64,000 nucleotides of DNA from Paenibacillus borealis (GCF_000758665.1 NZ_CP009285.1:3348001-3412000); one strand, 5' to 3'; positions 20,462-29,970 are shown, numbered from the stretch's first letter. Numbers and translations: made by a program. The notes: generated by a model not told the origin, from the sequence alone.

Positions 20462-21421
20462 ATGAATGCAATTGAGCAACGCAAACAGGAGCTTGAGAAT
20501 TGCCGCCCAGAACCAACGCTGGACCCGGAAACGATTGATGAATTCTGGAATGATCTGCTCGCAGAAGATGAGGAACTGCCGCTGGATGTTACAATAATCC
20601 CTGAAGAAACTCCATATCCAGGCATGGAGGTTAGCAAAGTAAGCTATACAGGTTATGGGGAAACGACCATCCATGCCTGGTACATCCGGCCTGCTGCTGA
20701 CACAAGTGAGCGGGGAGATCTGCCGTGTATTGTTACGTTTCCCGGTTACACCGGCGACCGGGGGTATCCGGAACGGTATGCTCACTTTCTAATGCTTGGC
20801 TATGCTGTACTCGCCGTGGATGTGCGTGGACAACTGGGAGAGACCGGCAATCTGCTGCCGCAGGAAGAAGGTATAGTCAGAGGCTGGATCACCCAGGGGC
20901 TGCTGGAGAAGGAACGTTCCTATTATGTGGCTGTAGCGATAGATACGGTTCGTGCCATAGAGACCGCAGCACAGCTGCCGGGTGTTGATCACGAGCGCAT
21001 TGCCATCACCGGGGGGAGCCAGGGAGGCGGGATTGCGCTGTTGGCCGGGGCACTGAGCCGCCGGGTTGCTGCAGTGGCTGCAGACATACCGAATCTCTGC
21101 CGCCTGGACTTCGGGGTGCTGAATTCAACCAGCTCACTCACAGAGATTGCCGATTATCTGAAGCGCTATCCGGAGCATCTGGAGCGGGTGCTGCAGAATC
21201 TGGCCTATTTTGACATCGTTAATCTGGCGCACCGGTTTACCGTTCCTGTCTTGATGTCCGCAGGCTGGAAGGACACCGTCTGCATGCCGGAGACCATCTA
21301 TGCTGCCTATAACCGAATTGAGTCACCTAAGCAGATGATGGATTATCCGTTCTCCGGGCATGAGGTCAGCGAATATCAGCGCAGGCAGACGGTACTCTTT
21401 TTCCGGGAGCATCTGGGTTAA
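20462..21421 (+). CDS. Acetylxylan esterase/cephalosporin deacetylase, CE7
   Basis: A 319-residue alpha/beta hydrolase of carbohydrate esterase family 7, which removes acetyl groups from short xylo-oligosaccharides and other small substrates. The triad is visible as Ser186 in G-G-S-Q-G-G, Asp271 in G-W-K-D-T-V and His300 in F-S-G-H-E. The R-G-Q near residue 122 also fits the family. There is no signal peptide, which matches the usual cytoplasmic location of CE7. ATG at 20462 follows GGGAGG; earlier in-frame ATGs lack a site. It is divergent from the TIM-barrel gene. Confidence 0.9.
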   Translation: MNAIEQRKQELENCRPEPTLDPETIDEFWNDLLAEDEELPLDVTIIPEETPYPGMEVSKVSYTGYGETTIHAWYIRPAADTSERGDLPCIVTFPGYTGDRGYPERYAHFLMLGYAVLAVDVRGQLGETGNLLPQEEGIVRGWITQGLLEKERSYYVAVAIDTVRAIETAAQLPGVDHERIAITGGSQGGGIALLAGALSRRVAAVAADIPNLCRLDFGVLNSTSSLTEIADYLKRYPEHLERVLQNLAYFDIVNLAHRFTVPVLMSAGWKDTVCMPETIYAAYNRIESPKQMMDYPFSGHEVSEYQRRQTVLFFREHLG

Positions 21422-21537
21422 AAGATTAATTACTGGAAGGCTGATTAGCGGCGTGTGTTTGGTGTAAAGGTTATAATGAAGCTGCTAAGCTGTTGTCAGA
21501 ATGCGAAGGCAGCCTAAGGAATGGGAGGGAATGGCAG

Positions 21538-21912
21538 ATGAATAAGGATGGAGACAAGCTTCCCGCGGAACTGGTCGTGGAGAATTTCGAATACAGCCAG
21601 AAGAATGAGCAGCTGGTGAAGAAGAGCTTCTGGAGCAAAACGAGGAAAGCGGCGGGCAAAATCCCGTTCACCAAAGATGCGGTTGCCATGTATTACTGCG
21701 CCATTGATGCCAAAACCCCGTTATGGGCCAAAGGCATAGCATTCGGTGCGCTGGCCTATTTCATTTCACCCATTGATGCGATTCCCGATGCGCTGATCGG
21801 ACTCGGGTTCACGGATGATGCAGCGGTTATTGCCGCAGGCATCCGGGCGATTGCCGGACAGGTGAAGGAGGAGCATAAGCAGAAGGCCGAGAATTTTTTC
21901 GAGAAATCGTAA
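21538..21912 (+). CDS. YkvA-family small membrane-associated protein (DUF1232)
   Basis: A 124-residue protein with the DUF1232 core: a hydrophobic helix leading into [18 protein letters not shown]. The function of this family is not known. The N-terminal 45 residues are basic and polar, and the core is near the C-terminus. ATG at 21538 is nine bases after GGGAGG; an in-frame start at 21493 would add 15 residues without a site. Its 3' end faces the HxlR gene, with a terminator between. Confidence 0.82.
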   Translation: MNKDGDKLPAELVVENFEYSQKNEQLVKKSFWSKTRKAAGKIPFTKDAVAMYYCAIDAKTPLWAKGIAFGALAYFISPIDAIPDALIGLGFTDDAAVIAAGIRAIAGQVKEEHKQKAENFFEKS

Positions 21913-21929
21913 GGCCGCGTAAATAGAAC

Positions 21930-21953
21930 AAAAAGTGCAGCTATTAGCTGCAC
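21930..21953 (-). terminator. Terminator after the HxlR regulator gene
   Basis: GTGCAGCT-att-AGCTGCAC is a perfect 8-bp stem; on the minus strand it is followed by TTTTTG, six bases beyond the HxlR stop. Confidence 0.85.
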
Positions 21954-21958
21954 CTGGT

Positions 21959-22360
21959 TCAGGCTTCTTCCTCAATCCTTCCACTTCCAGGGGGGCGGCT
22001 GTCTGCGGACTGCTGCTTCGCCTGGTATTCTGTGCCCCAATCCCTCATCAGCTTAATGATCGGAATCAGCGTCCGGCCAAATTCGGTCAGCGAGTATTCC
22101 ACCTTCGGCGGAACCTGATGATACACCTCGCGGTGAACCACACCATCCTCCTCCAGCTCACGGAGCTGAAGTGTCAGCATACGCTGCGTTATGCCGGGAC
22201 AGATCCGGCGGAACTCGTTAAAGCGTTTCGTTGAATCCATCAAATGGTATAAAAGCACACCCTTCCACTTGCCGCCGATAACGTCGAGAGTGAATTCAAC
22301 CGGACAAGCGGCGCCCTGGCCGTCCGGACAGGCTCCAAAACCGCCTTTGCGGTCACGCAT
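21959..22360 (-). CDS. HxlR-family redox/aldehyde-sensing-type regulator
   Basis: A 133-residue winged-helix regulator of the HxlR family. Conserved family features are C-P-V near residue 19, I-G-G-K-W-K, R-F-N-E-F-R-R, G-I-T-Q-R-M-L-T-L-Q-L-R-E-L-E and V-E-Y-S-L-T-E-F-G. The Cys19-type residue is the redox-active thiol in relatives such as YodB and HypR; an extra Cys11 and Cys54 are present. It is divergent from a nitroreductase-family gene, as in the Bacillus YodB/HypR arrangements, and probably represses it until quinones, aldehydes or disulfide stress arise. ATG at 22360 follows AAGGAG. Confidence 0.88.
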   Translation of the reverse strand: MRDRKGGFGACPDGQGAACPVEFTLDVIGGKWKGVLLYHLMDSTKRFNEFRRICPGITQRMLTLQLRELEEDGVVHREVYHQVPPKVEYSLTEFGRTLIPIIKLMRDWGTEYQAKQQSADSRPPGSGRIEEEA

Positions 22361-22378
22361 GACAGCTCACGCTCCTTA

Positions 22379-22446
22379 AGTATCATTTTGTATACTACAT
22401 AACAAAAATGTGCGTACTTCACGAATAGTAATCTATCCACTACTAT
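22379..22446. promoter_or_regulatory. Two inverted repeats in the HxlR/nitroreductase intergenic region
   Basis: AGTATcattttgtATACT at 22379-22396 lies just before the HxlR start, and ATAGTA-n10-TACTAT at 22425-22446 overlaps the likely -10 (TATAAG, 22444-22449) of the nitroreductase gene. Both share the AGTA/TACT half-site known for YodB/HypR-type operators, so they are likely binding sites of the adjacent HxlR protein. Confidence 0.55.
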
Positions 22447-22510
22447 AAGCATGTGAGCAGGATAACGTCAATTCCAAACGTGAAGGATACACAGAAAGGG
22501 AGTAAGTGAT

Positions 22511-23197
22511 ATGGATACCACAGCAAAAGCAACCGCAACAACCAAGCAGGAAATTCTGGCCGCTTATGAATACAGACATGCTACCAAGGTATTCGATAGC
22601 AGCAGAAAGATCAGCGAAGAGGATTTCGGGTTCATCCTGGAAACGGGACGCCTGTCACCGAGTTCGTTCGGATTCGAGCCCTGGAAATTCGTTATTGTCC
22701 AGAGTATGGATATCCGTGAGAAGCTGCTTCCTTATGCCTGGGGTGCACAGAAGCAGCTGCCGACGGCAAGCCATTTCATGTTGATTCTAGCAAGACTGCC
22801 GCGTGATATGGCTGCGGACTCGGAGTATATTCAGGGCATGATGCGCGATGTGCAGAACCTGCCGCCCGAGATTGCCGGGGGGAAGCAGAAGGTCTATGAT
22901 GTGTTCCTGAAATCCGATTTCGGACTGGAAGGCAATGAGCGGGCGATCTTTGAATGGGGCGCACGGCAGACCTATCTGGCTCTGGGGAATATGATGACTG
23001 CTGCGGCGCAGATTGGCATCGACTCCTGTCCGATTGAAGGCTTCGACAAGGCAAAGATCGAGCAGGTGCTGACAGAGGAAGGGATAATGGACCCGGCACA
23101 TTTCGGAATTGCCTGCATGGCGGCCTTTGGTTACCGGGTTAATGAGCCGCGCGGCAAAACCCGTCAAACGGCCGGCCAAGTAGTGCAGTGGGTCTAA
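22511..23197 (+). CDS. NAD(P)H-dependent nitroreductase-family oxidoreductase
   Basis: A 228-residue FMN-dependent enzyme of the nitroreductase superfamily (relatives: YfkO, YodC, HypO). The R-H-A-T-K-V-F-D near residue 22 (phosphate-binding Arg), S-P-S-S-F-G-F-E-P-W-K-F near 49, and the A-L-G-N-M-M-T-A-A-A-Q-I-G-I-D-S-C-P-I-E-G-F block near 158 are diagnostic. It reduces quinones, nitro compounds or similar electrophiles using NAD(P)H. It is divergent from the HxlR regulator, which supports a role in electrophile stress. The binding site is GGGAGT upstream of ATG at 22511. Confidence 0.9.
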   Translation: MDTTAKATATTKQEILAAYEYRHATKVFDSSRKISEEDFGFILETGRLSPSSFGFEPWKFVIVQSMDIREKLLPYAWGAQKQLPTASHFMLILARLPRDMAADSEYIQGMMRDVQNLPPEIAGGKQKVYDVFLKSDFGLEGNERAIFEWGARQTYLALGNMMTAAAQIGIDSCPIEGFDKAKIEQVLTEEGIMDPAHFGIACMAAFGYRVNEPRGKTRQTAGQVVQWV

Positions 23198-23240
23198 ACG
23201 CAGCGTCTTCAGCAATATATGAGGAAACGCAGGTAATTAA

Positions 23241-23280
23241 AAACCGGATGCCGTCCCGATTAGGATGGCATCCGGTTTTT
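23241..23280 (+). terminator. Rho-independent terminator
   Basis: AAACCGGATGCC / GGCATCCGGTTT, a 12-bp perfect stem followed by TT, closes the nitroreductase transcript. Confidence 0.9.
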
Positions 23281-23321
23281 GTGCTGTGCAAATGAAAATA
23301 CATAGAAGCTTCGAAAAAAGT

Positions 23322-23378
23322 TTGAAAACTTGCTGAAAATTCTGATACTCTTAATAAGTCAGCTTGTTACCTGTAACA
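23322..23378 (+). promoter_or_regulatory. lrgAB-type promoter with downstream palindrome
   Basis: TTGAAA (23322-23327), 16 bases, then GATACT (23344-23349) make a plausible sigma-A promoter. A perfect palindrome, TGTTAC-CT-GTAACA, sits at 23365-23378, between promoter and gene, and could be a repressor site or LysR-type half-site pair. Confidence 0.5.
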
Positions 23379-23423
23379 GGCTGCTTGTGACCGCCATTTC
23401 AAGATTGAAGGGATTCCTGCAAT

Positions 23424-23840
23424 ATGAAAATCATCCGCGTTATCGCTGAAGTCTGCTTGCTGTATGTGTTCTTCCTGGCCGGAGATTACTTGCAAAAACT
23501 GCTGCATCTGCCGGTTCCGGGCAGTATCGTAGGGCTCTTGCTGCTATTCGTCCTGCTGCTGCTCAAGATTGTTCCGGTGAAGCTGATCGAGAACGGCTCA
23601 TCCTTTATTCTGGCTTATCTTCCCATGTTCTTCATCCCGGCAACCGCAGGCATCATGAACCATCTGGATATCTTCAGCGGAAGAGGGCTTCTCCTGATTG
23701 GCATTCTGGTGGTCAGTAGTGTACTGACCATGGTTGTCACGGCACATTCCAGCCAGTGGATTGCCAGCCGCAGCGCCAAGCGGTTGACACGCCGGACGTA
23801 TCGTGCGCGCAGCCTGCAAGGGAAGGGGAAGGAAGCATGA
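23424..23840 (+). CDS. CidA/LrgA-family holin-like membrane protein
   Basis: A 138-residue protein with four predicted membrane helices and the family signatures F-F-L-A-G-D near residue 18, L-P-V-P-G-S-I-V-G near 29 and F-F-I-P-A-T-A-G-I near 70. CidA/LrgA proteins are small membrane proteins tied to murein hydrolase control, overflow metabolism or, in Bacillus LrgAB/PftAB, pyruvate transport. The C-terminal 25 residues are strongly basic. It overlaps the LrgB-type gene by four bases (ATGA), so the two are made together. Which of Cid or Lrg it is cannot be told from sequence alone. Confidence 0.9.
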   Translation: MKIIRVIAEVCLLYVFFLAGDYLQKLLHLPVPGSIVGLLLLFVLLLLKIVPVKLIENGSSFILAYLPMFFIPATAGIMNHLDIFSGRGLLLIGILVVSSVLTMVVTAHSSQWIASRSAKRLTRRTYRARSLQGKGKEA

Positions 23841-24526
23841 GAATTCTGCTGGCCGTTGGTTTTGTCCTGATGAATGTTCTGATCTATCTCTTCATGTCCA
23901 TGTTATACAAACGCTACCGTCTTCCTGTCCTGCTGCCGGCACTGACCGCAACGTTCACTGTAGTCGTGCTGCTCATGGGCTTCCATATCTCTTATGAGAC
24001 TTATATGATCGGCGGCGACTGGATTAACCGCCTGCTTGGGCCAGCGGTTGTATCCCTGGCTTATCCGCTGTACAAACAGCGGCATGTGCTGTGGAAGAAT
24101 CTCCCGGCCGTACTTGGCGGGACGGTCACCGGACTGCTCGTCGGAATGTTCAGCGGGCTGCTGCTGGCAGCCGGACTCGGCTTCTCCAAGCTGTATGTCC
24201 TCTCCATCCTGCCCAAGTCGATCACAACCGCTGTAGCCATCCAGATCTCAAGCAATCTCGGCGGAGATTCCTCGCTTACCTCTGTATTCGTAATGATCGC
24301 CGGATTCACAGGGGCCATCGGCGGGCCGTATATCATCAAGCTGTTCAGAATCCGCGGCGAGTCCGGCATCGGCATCGGCCTGGGAACGGCTTCGCACGCC
24401 CTTGGCACAGCCAAAGCACTGGAGTACGGTGAGCAGTCGGTGTCCATGAGCTCTGTGGCCATGACGGTATGCGCCATTGTCGGCTCCATTGCCGGACCGT
24501 TCGTAGCCTGGATCATGTACCATTAA
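23837..24526 (+). CDS. CidB/LrgB-family membrane protein
   Basis: A 229-residue polytopic protein, the usual partner of CidA/LrgA. The family blocks L-S-I-L-P-K-S-I-T-T-A-V-A-I near residue 120, G-A-I-G-G-P near 157 and G-L-G-T-A-S-H-A-L-G-T-A near 178 are all present. About six membrane helices are predicted by eye. The ATG overlaps the stop of the upstream gene. Only nine bases separate its stop from the convergent GH51 stop and no terminator is visible there, so transcripts may run into each other. Confidence 0.9.
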   Translation: MRILLAVGFVLMNVLIYLFMSMLYKRYRLPVLLPALTATFTVVVLLMGFHISYETYMIGGDWINRLLGPAVVSLAYPLYKQRHVLWKNLPAVLGGTVTGLLVGMFSGLLLAAGLGFSKLYVLSILPKSITTAVAIQISSNLGGDSSLTSVFVMIAGFTGAIGGPYIIKLFRIRGESGIGIGLGTASHALGTAKALEYGEQSVSMSSVAMTVCAIVGSIAGPFVAWIMYH

Positions 24527-24535
24527 TGCAGTGTA

Positions 24536-26185
<1,650 letters not shown>

Positions 26186-26206
26186 AAAGAGCGCGGAGGT
26201 TAGAGG

Positions 26207-27109
26207 ATGTATTTAACAACGGATTCCGAATCGCTGAAGGTGTACGAAGCATTAGCCAGTGAAGTGCGGCTGCGGATCATTGATCTGCTCAGCGTCCGGG
26301 AGATGCATATCAAGGAAATCGCAGCCCGGCTGTATCTAAGCAGCGCCATTGTCAGCTCCCACGTAGCCAAGCTCCAGAAGGCAGGCATCGTCAGCTCCCA
26401 AATGAAGCGGATTGATGGCGGCACGTATAAATACTGCTCGCTCTCCGCTAATTTTCTGCAGATTAAATTGTCTGGTGCCAAAGGCATTGCCCGGAAGGTG
26501 GTGGAGGTCTCCGTACCGGTGGGGCATTATACCGATCTTCAGGCTTCACCGACCTGTGGCATTGCCACCACCGAGAAGCTGATCGGGTATTATGACGACC
26601 CGCGTTATTTCCTGGACCCGGAGCGGGTCGATGCCGGAATTCTCTGGTTCGCCAAAGGCTACGCCGAATACAAGGTGCCCAACTACCTGTTCATGGACCA
26701 GACGGTGCAGGAGATTGAGATTTCGATGGAGATCGGCTCGGAAGCGCCGCATGTCAATGAGAAATGGCCTTCAGACATTGCTTTTACGATGAATGGTATT
26801 CCGCTAGGCAAATGGACCAGCCCAGGTGATTTCGGCGTGCAGCGGGGAAGGTTGACTCCGGCCTGGTGGAATTCCGATGTGAACCAGTATGGGTTGCTGA
26901 AGGTGCTGAGGATTAACACAGGGGGAACTTACATAGACGGCCAGCAGATTTCTGCTGTCACCATTGATGAAGTAGGCTGGCAGCAGGACCAGTGGAGCTT
27001 CCGGTTAACTGCAGAAGACACCACCCGAAGGCGGGGCGGCTTAACCTTGTTCGGACGCGGGTTCGGCAATTACGAGCAGGATATTGTTTTCCGGGTGTAT
27101 TATGAATAG
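26207..27109 (+). CDS. ArsR-type winged-helix regulator with large C-terminal domain
   Basis: A 300-residue protein. Residues about 8-80 form an ArsR-like winged helix (A-L-A-S-E-V-R-L-R-I-I-D-L-L-S..., L-Y-L-S-S-A-I-V-S-S-H-V-A-K-L-Q-K-A-G-I). The metal-binding Cys boxes of true ArsR are absent. Residues about 100-300 form a separate beta-rich domain that contains many Trp and Tyr residues and may bind a sugar. This fusion is three times longer than ordinary ArsR proteins. Placed divergently from abfA, it is a likely arabinoside- or pentose-responsive regulator. ATG at 26207 follows GGAGG. Confidence 0.8.
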   Translation: MYLTTDSESLKVYEALASEVRLRIIDLLSVREMHIKEIAARLYLSSAIVSSHVAKLQKAGIVSSQMKRIDGGTYKYCSLSANFLQIKLSGAKGIARKVVEVSVPVGHYTDLQASPTCGIATTEKLIGYYDDPRYFLDPERVDAGILWFAKGYAEYKVPNYLFMDQTVQEIEISMEIGSEAPHVNEKWPSDIAFTMNGIPLGKWTSPGDFGVQRGRLTPAWWNSDVNQYGLLKVLRINTGGTYIDGQQISAVTIDEVGWQQDQWSFRLTAEDTTRRRGGLTLFGRGFGNYEQDIVFRVYYE

Positions 27110-27226
27110 TGAACCTGTATTGATCGAGAGTATGCTGAGTGTGAAAATATGTTGCCCTCCGCAAAGAGTTTATTTATTGTTAAATAATGGTCTTTGTGAA
27201 GCTTTTTACAGGGGATGTGTGACGGT

Positions 27227-27769
27227 TTGAGACAATTGCTCTACGGCTGTATTGCCGTGCTTGTTCTGGCAGGAATTATTGCTTACGGCTTCTTAAGTGC
27301 ACCCAAGGTGATCCGGCTGGACCGGGAAATGCAGGTGACCGCCTATAAGCTACAGGATGCAAATTATGCGAAGACAGTGACTGTGACCCTGAAGGGTGCT
27401 TATGCCGAAAAAAACCGTTCATACACCGGCAAGCTTGCTGTTAACGGGGTTCAGTACGATTACTGTGAGTTGAATTCGGAGCTGGGATTCCTGTTCTGTG
27501 CCCTGGAGGGCGCGCGGGGTGAAATTAAACCCTTGGGCCAGGTTTATGCAGATTCCCGCAGTAAAACATGGAGTCTTGCCCTGCAGAAGGGGGAGAAGGC
27601 TCCCGGTTATGCAAGTAACAGCTTCTATTATGCAATTTACGGGGAAGATGATCCTGGTGATGACAGCATCATTCTCAGCTATCCGGCGGAAGACAGAGCT
27701 ACAGCGATTCAGCAGTATGAGGCACTGTACTCGGCCTGGCTGGATCAATTGGAGCGCAGGGTGAAATAA
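27227..27769 (+). CDS. Hypothetical protein with N-terminal membrane anchor
   Basis: A 180-residue protein with a single hydrophobic helix at residues about 5-24 and a polar extracytoplasmic remainder; no family recognised. It has repeated Tyr and Lys and no Cys pair that would suggest a disulfide. The start is unclear: TTG at 27227 has AGGGG about 12 bases upstream, while the in-frame ATG at 27215 directly abuts that site. It stands alone after the ArsR-type gene and before the 57-residue gene at 27861. Confidence 0.6.
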   Translation: MRQLLYGCIAVLVLAGIIAYGFLSAPKVIRLDREMQVTAYKLQDANYAKTVTVTLKGAYAEKNRSYTGKLAVNGVQYDYCELNSELGFLFCALEGARGEIKPLGQVYADSRSKTWSLALQKGEKAPGYASNSFYYAIYGEDDPGDDSIILSYPAEDRATAIQQYEALYSAWLDQLERRVK

Positions 27770-27860
27770 CCTCCAGCAATAAATGTTTGCAAAACAGGTC
27801 AACGGGTAACTATAACTAAGTAATCCAAAACCTGCACAGCTTGCATAAGGAGGAGTTCAC

Positions 27861-28034
27861 ATGTCGGATCATATCGAGAATGAAGCAGACATCCGCAACA
27901 AAGAGAATAAAGACGGTGATTCACTCGCGGAACGCAAAAAGATGGAAAATGGTGTGGACATTGAGCCGGAAGCCGATGACTGGATCGCCAAACCGGCCGA
28001 ATCCGCACATCCCGACCCGCTTCCGAAGAATTAG
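27861..28034 (+). CDS. Small acidic hydrophilic protein, 57 residues
   Basis: A 57-codon reading frame that is too short for usual cut-offs. It has a near-perfect AAGGAGGAG binding site seven bases before ATG at 27861 and a strong terminator right after it (28065). The protein is charged and disordered-looking, with no hydrophobic stretch: D-H-I-E-N-E-A-D-I near the start, a W-I-A-K motif near residue 43 and a P-K-N end. Function unknown. The signals on both sides make it a real gene rather than a chance frame. Confidence 0.75.
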   Translation: MSDHIENEADIRNKENKDGDSLAERKKMENGVDIEPEADDWIAKPAESAHPDPLPKN

Positions 28035-28064
28035 AGCGGCAAATACATCGCGCATGGATGCAGC

Positions 28065-28090
28065 AGACTGTTCCTATGGGACAGTCTTTT
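28065..28090 (+). terminator. Terminator after the 57-residue gene
   Basis: AGACTGTTCC / GGGACAGTCT (one G-T pair) with a TAT loop, followed by TTTTTT. Confidence 0.88.
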
Positions 28091-28099
28091 TTCACATAG

Positions 28100-28135
28100 A
28101 CCGGACGCTCTCCTTACGAGGGTATCCGGTTTTTG
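28100..28135 (+). terminator. Second, weaker terminator-like hairpin
   Basis: ACCGGA / TCCGGT with imperfect inner pairing, followed by TTTTT, ten bases beyond the first terminator. Tandem terminators are common; it may be a back-up. Confidence 0.55.
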
Positions 28136-28287
28136 TTTGTTTGCGCTTGCGTAAATGAGCATATTGAGCTTGCATTAGTAAATACTGTATACTAAAGGGA
28201 AGTACAACCTCATCACGTCTTGATTCTCCAGGAGCATCGCAGGTTCACAGGTCTCAGGCAATTCAAGTTGCGGGGAGGAAACCTAAT

Positions 28288-28476
28288 ATGCGTAGTCGGA
28301 ACGAGAACGGCCGGTATCGGCAAAAGCGCGGTGATGCCCTGACAGGCAACCTCGAGAAGAAGTACGGATCGAGCTTCGGTGTGCGAAGCGACATGAAGCT
28401 GGAAACGCTAAGAAGCCAGCGTGAGGAAGGTCCGCCCTTAATGCAGATGCAGAGAGAACATCAGCATAAGGAATGA
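28288..28476 (+). CDS. Small basic hydrophilic protein, 62 residues
   Basis: A 62-residue protein rich in Arg, Lys, Glu and Gln, without a hydrophobic segment. The N-terminus is M-R-S-R-N-E-N-G-R and the middle has L-E-K-K-Y-G-S-S-F-G-V-R-S-D. It has GGGGAGGAAA upstream of ATG at 28288. It is not recognised; its charge resembles small spore or nucleoid-binding proteins, but that is a guess. A plus-strand frame in the downstream repeat region is unrelated. Confidence 0.65.
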   Translation: MRSRNENGRYRQKRGDALTGNLEKKYGSSFGVRSDMKLETLRSQREEGPPLMQMQREHQHKE

Positions 28477-28647
28477 ACCCTGAAGGCAAGTGTGGCCGTT
28501 ATCCGGCCCTAAATCATTAGATCCTATAAATGGCTGCAGTTCCTAAACGGAACCCTGCAGCTTTTTCTTTGTATAGGAAAATTACGATATTCGTTAGTTG
28601 TGATAAGCTTCTCTGGAAATTGGAGCAGGTCCGTCTGAAGGACGAAT

Positions 28648-29048
28648 GTGTTCCTGTATCCGGAATTCCACAGAATCCCCGGAAGTCGGAGGCTTGGAAA
28701 ATCAAAGGGACAAATCCCTCTGATTCCGCCGAAAGCGGGCGGCAGGAGGAAATCAAAGGGATAAATCCCTCTGATTCCGCTGAAAGCGGGCGGTAGGAGG
28801 AAATTAAAGGGATAAATCCCTCTGAATCCGCTGAAAGTGGGCGGCAGGAGGAAATCAAAGGGATAAATCCCTCTGATTCCGGCGAAAGTGGGCGGCAGGA
28901 GGAAATTAAAGGGATAAATCCCTCTGATTCCAGCGAAAGTGGGCGTTAGGAGGAAATTAAAGGGATAAATCCCTCTGATTCCGCTGAAAGTGAGCGGCAG
29001 GCGGGAATGAGGAGCAAAAGTGCCCCTGATTTTACCGGAGGCTGGCCC
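28648..29048. repeat. 51-bp tandem repeat array (six good units, two decayed edge units)
   Basis: Units begin with AAAT(C/T)AAAGGGA at 28699, 28750, 28801, 28852, 28903 and 28954, each exactly 51 bases apart, with decayed units at 28648 and 29005. Every good unit has two palindromes: AGGGAT-aa-ATCCCT (AGGGAC in the first unit) and CCGCT-gaa-AGCGG (G-T pairs in several units). The period of 17 codons leaves a 176-codon minus-strand frame open, with repeats of the form G-I-R-G-I-Y-P-F-N-F-L-L, but no binding site serves it. There are no spacers, so this is not CRISPR. It occupies a gene-free stretch from 28477 to 29254. Confidence 0.92.
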
Positions 29049-29128
29049 AAACAAAGCATTCAGAATAGAGCAATGTGAGATGGCTTAAAATCTACATCAG
29101 CTGTACAGGCTGCATAGCTCGGGCTGAT

Positions 29129-29148
29129 TCACCCGTTAGGGTGATTTT
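29129..29148 (+). terminator. Short hairpin with T tract downstream of the repeat array
   Basis: TCACCC-gtta-GGGTGA followed by TTTTG. It could end a transcript coming through the repeat array. A second GC-rich stem without a T run lies at 29186-29202. Confidence 0.5.
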
Positions 29149-29254
29149 GTTCTTCTTGTGAGGACCGCCAGAAATTACCGTATAACCTCCGTTTTCCGGA
29201 GGCATACTAGCTCCCATTAATGAAATACGGGATTTGGGGGCGGGACTGACTACA

Positions 29255-29839
29255 ATGACAATGGTACTTTTGCAAGATAGTTATAATACACTGGCAGCTG
29301 TAAGCCCGTATTTGTTCTATTTCACCGTATATTCGTTCCTCGGCTGGGTGCTTGAAGGCAGCTATAACCTTTACAGCGCAGGCACCTTTCGCAAAGAAGG
29401 CTTCTTGAAGGGGCCGTTTAAACCCATGTACGGCTGTGCACCTCTGCTGCTGCTTACGGGACAGGATATTGGGCTTCCGTTTCCTATATTCCTGATGCTT
29501 GCCCTGATTATTCCGTCGGCTGTGGAGTTTGTCAGCGGCTGGCTGCTCAAGGGTATTTTTCGTAAGCAGTGGTGGGATTATTCGGGAATGCCCTATCAGC
29601 TGCAGGGACACATCTGCCTGAAATTCTCGTTGTACTGGTGGGGGCTATCCATTGCCTGTATCTACGGTTTGCAGCCGCTGGTCCATTTCCTGTATCTGCA
29701 AGTTGAACGGGTATGGACGCCAGTGATTCCGCTGGCCCTGCTGCTATTCTCGGCAGATCTGCTATGGACTATCCGGACCCGGCGGCGCGGGTTGAGGGAG
29801 CTGGACCCTAGGGAGCAGCTGGAGCTTGGTGAGGGATGA
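29255..29839 (+). CDS. Multi-pass membrane protein of the PF06541 (putative ABC permease) family
   Basis: A 194-residue protein with about five membrane helices. It shows the family blocks Y-S-F-L-G-W-V-L-E-G near residue 26, F-L-K-G-P-F-K-P-M-Y-G near 50, E-F-V-S-G-W near 90 and W-D-Y-S-G-M-P-Y-Q-L-Q-G-H-I-C-L near 106. The family was named after an ABC-transporter-like annotation but its function is not established. ATG at 29255 is the likeliest start; a TTG at 29234 in frame is also possible. A terminator follows at 29890. Confidence 0.82.
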   Translation: MTMVLLQDSYNTLAAVSPYLFYFTVYSFLGWVLEGSYNLYSAGTFRKEGFLKGPFKPMYGCAPLLLLTGQDIGLPFPIFLMLALIIPSAVEFVSGWLLKGIFRKQWWDYSGMPYQLQGHICLKFSLYWWGLSIACIYGLQPLVHFLYLQVERVWTPVIPLALLLFSADLLWTIRTRRRGLRELDPREQLELGEG

Positions 29840-29889
29840 ATCGGCTAGGGAGACATTTCCGGGTGATTCAGCCGGGAATTCTGTGTTAA

Positions 29890-29922
29890 TAGGTCAGCCA
29901 GAGTAATTTGGTTGGCCTATTT
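29890..29922 (+). terminator. Terminator after the PF06541-family gene
   Basis: TAGGTCAGCC / GGTTGGCCTA, ten pairs with two G-T pairs, followed by TTTCTGTT. Confidence 0.65.
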
Positions 29923-29934
29923 CTGTTGATATAA

Positions 29935-29970
29935 AAAAGGACTCACTCTTATCTGTTCTTAAGTCCCTTT
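29935..29970 (-). terminator. Terminator of the 44-residue gene, overlapping its 3' end
   Basis: On the minus strand AAAGGGACT pairs with AGTCCTTTT (nine pairs, one G-T), followed by TTTT. The ascending arm lies within the last codons of the gene at 29949, so the stop codon sits in the loop. Confidence 0.7.

Noticed and set aside
28648..29048. CRISPR array
   Set aside because: Units follow each other directly at 51 bases with no unique spacers and no cas genes are nearby.
28524..29054. 176-codon minus-strand gene across the repeat array
   Set aside because: It is open only because the period is 17 codons; there is no ribosome binding site, and the protein would be pure repeat.
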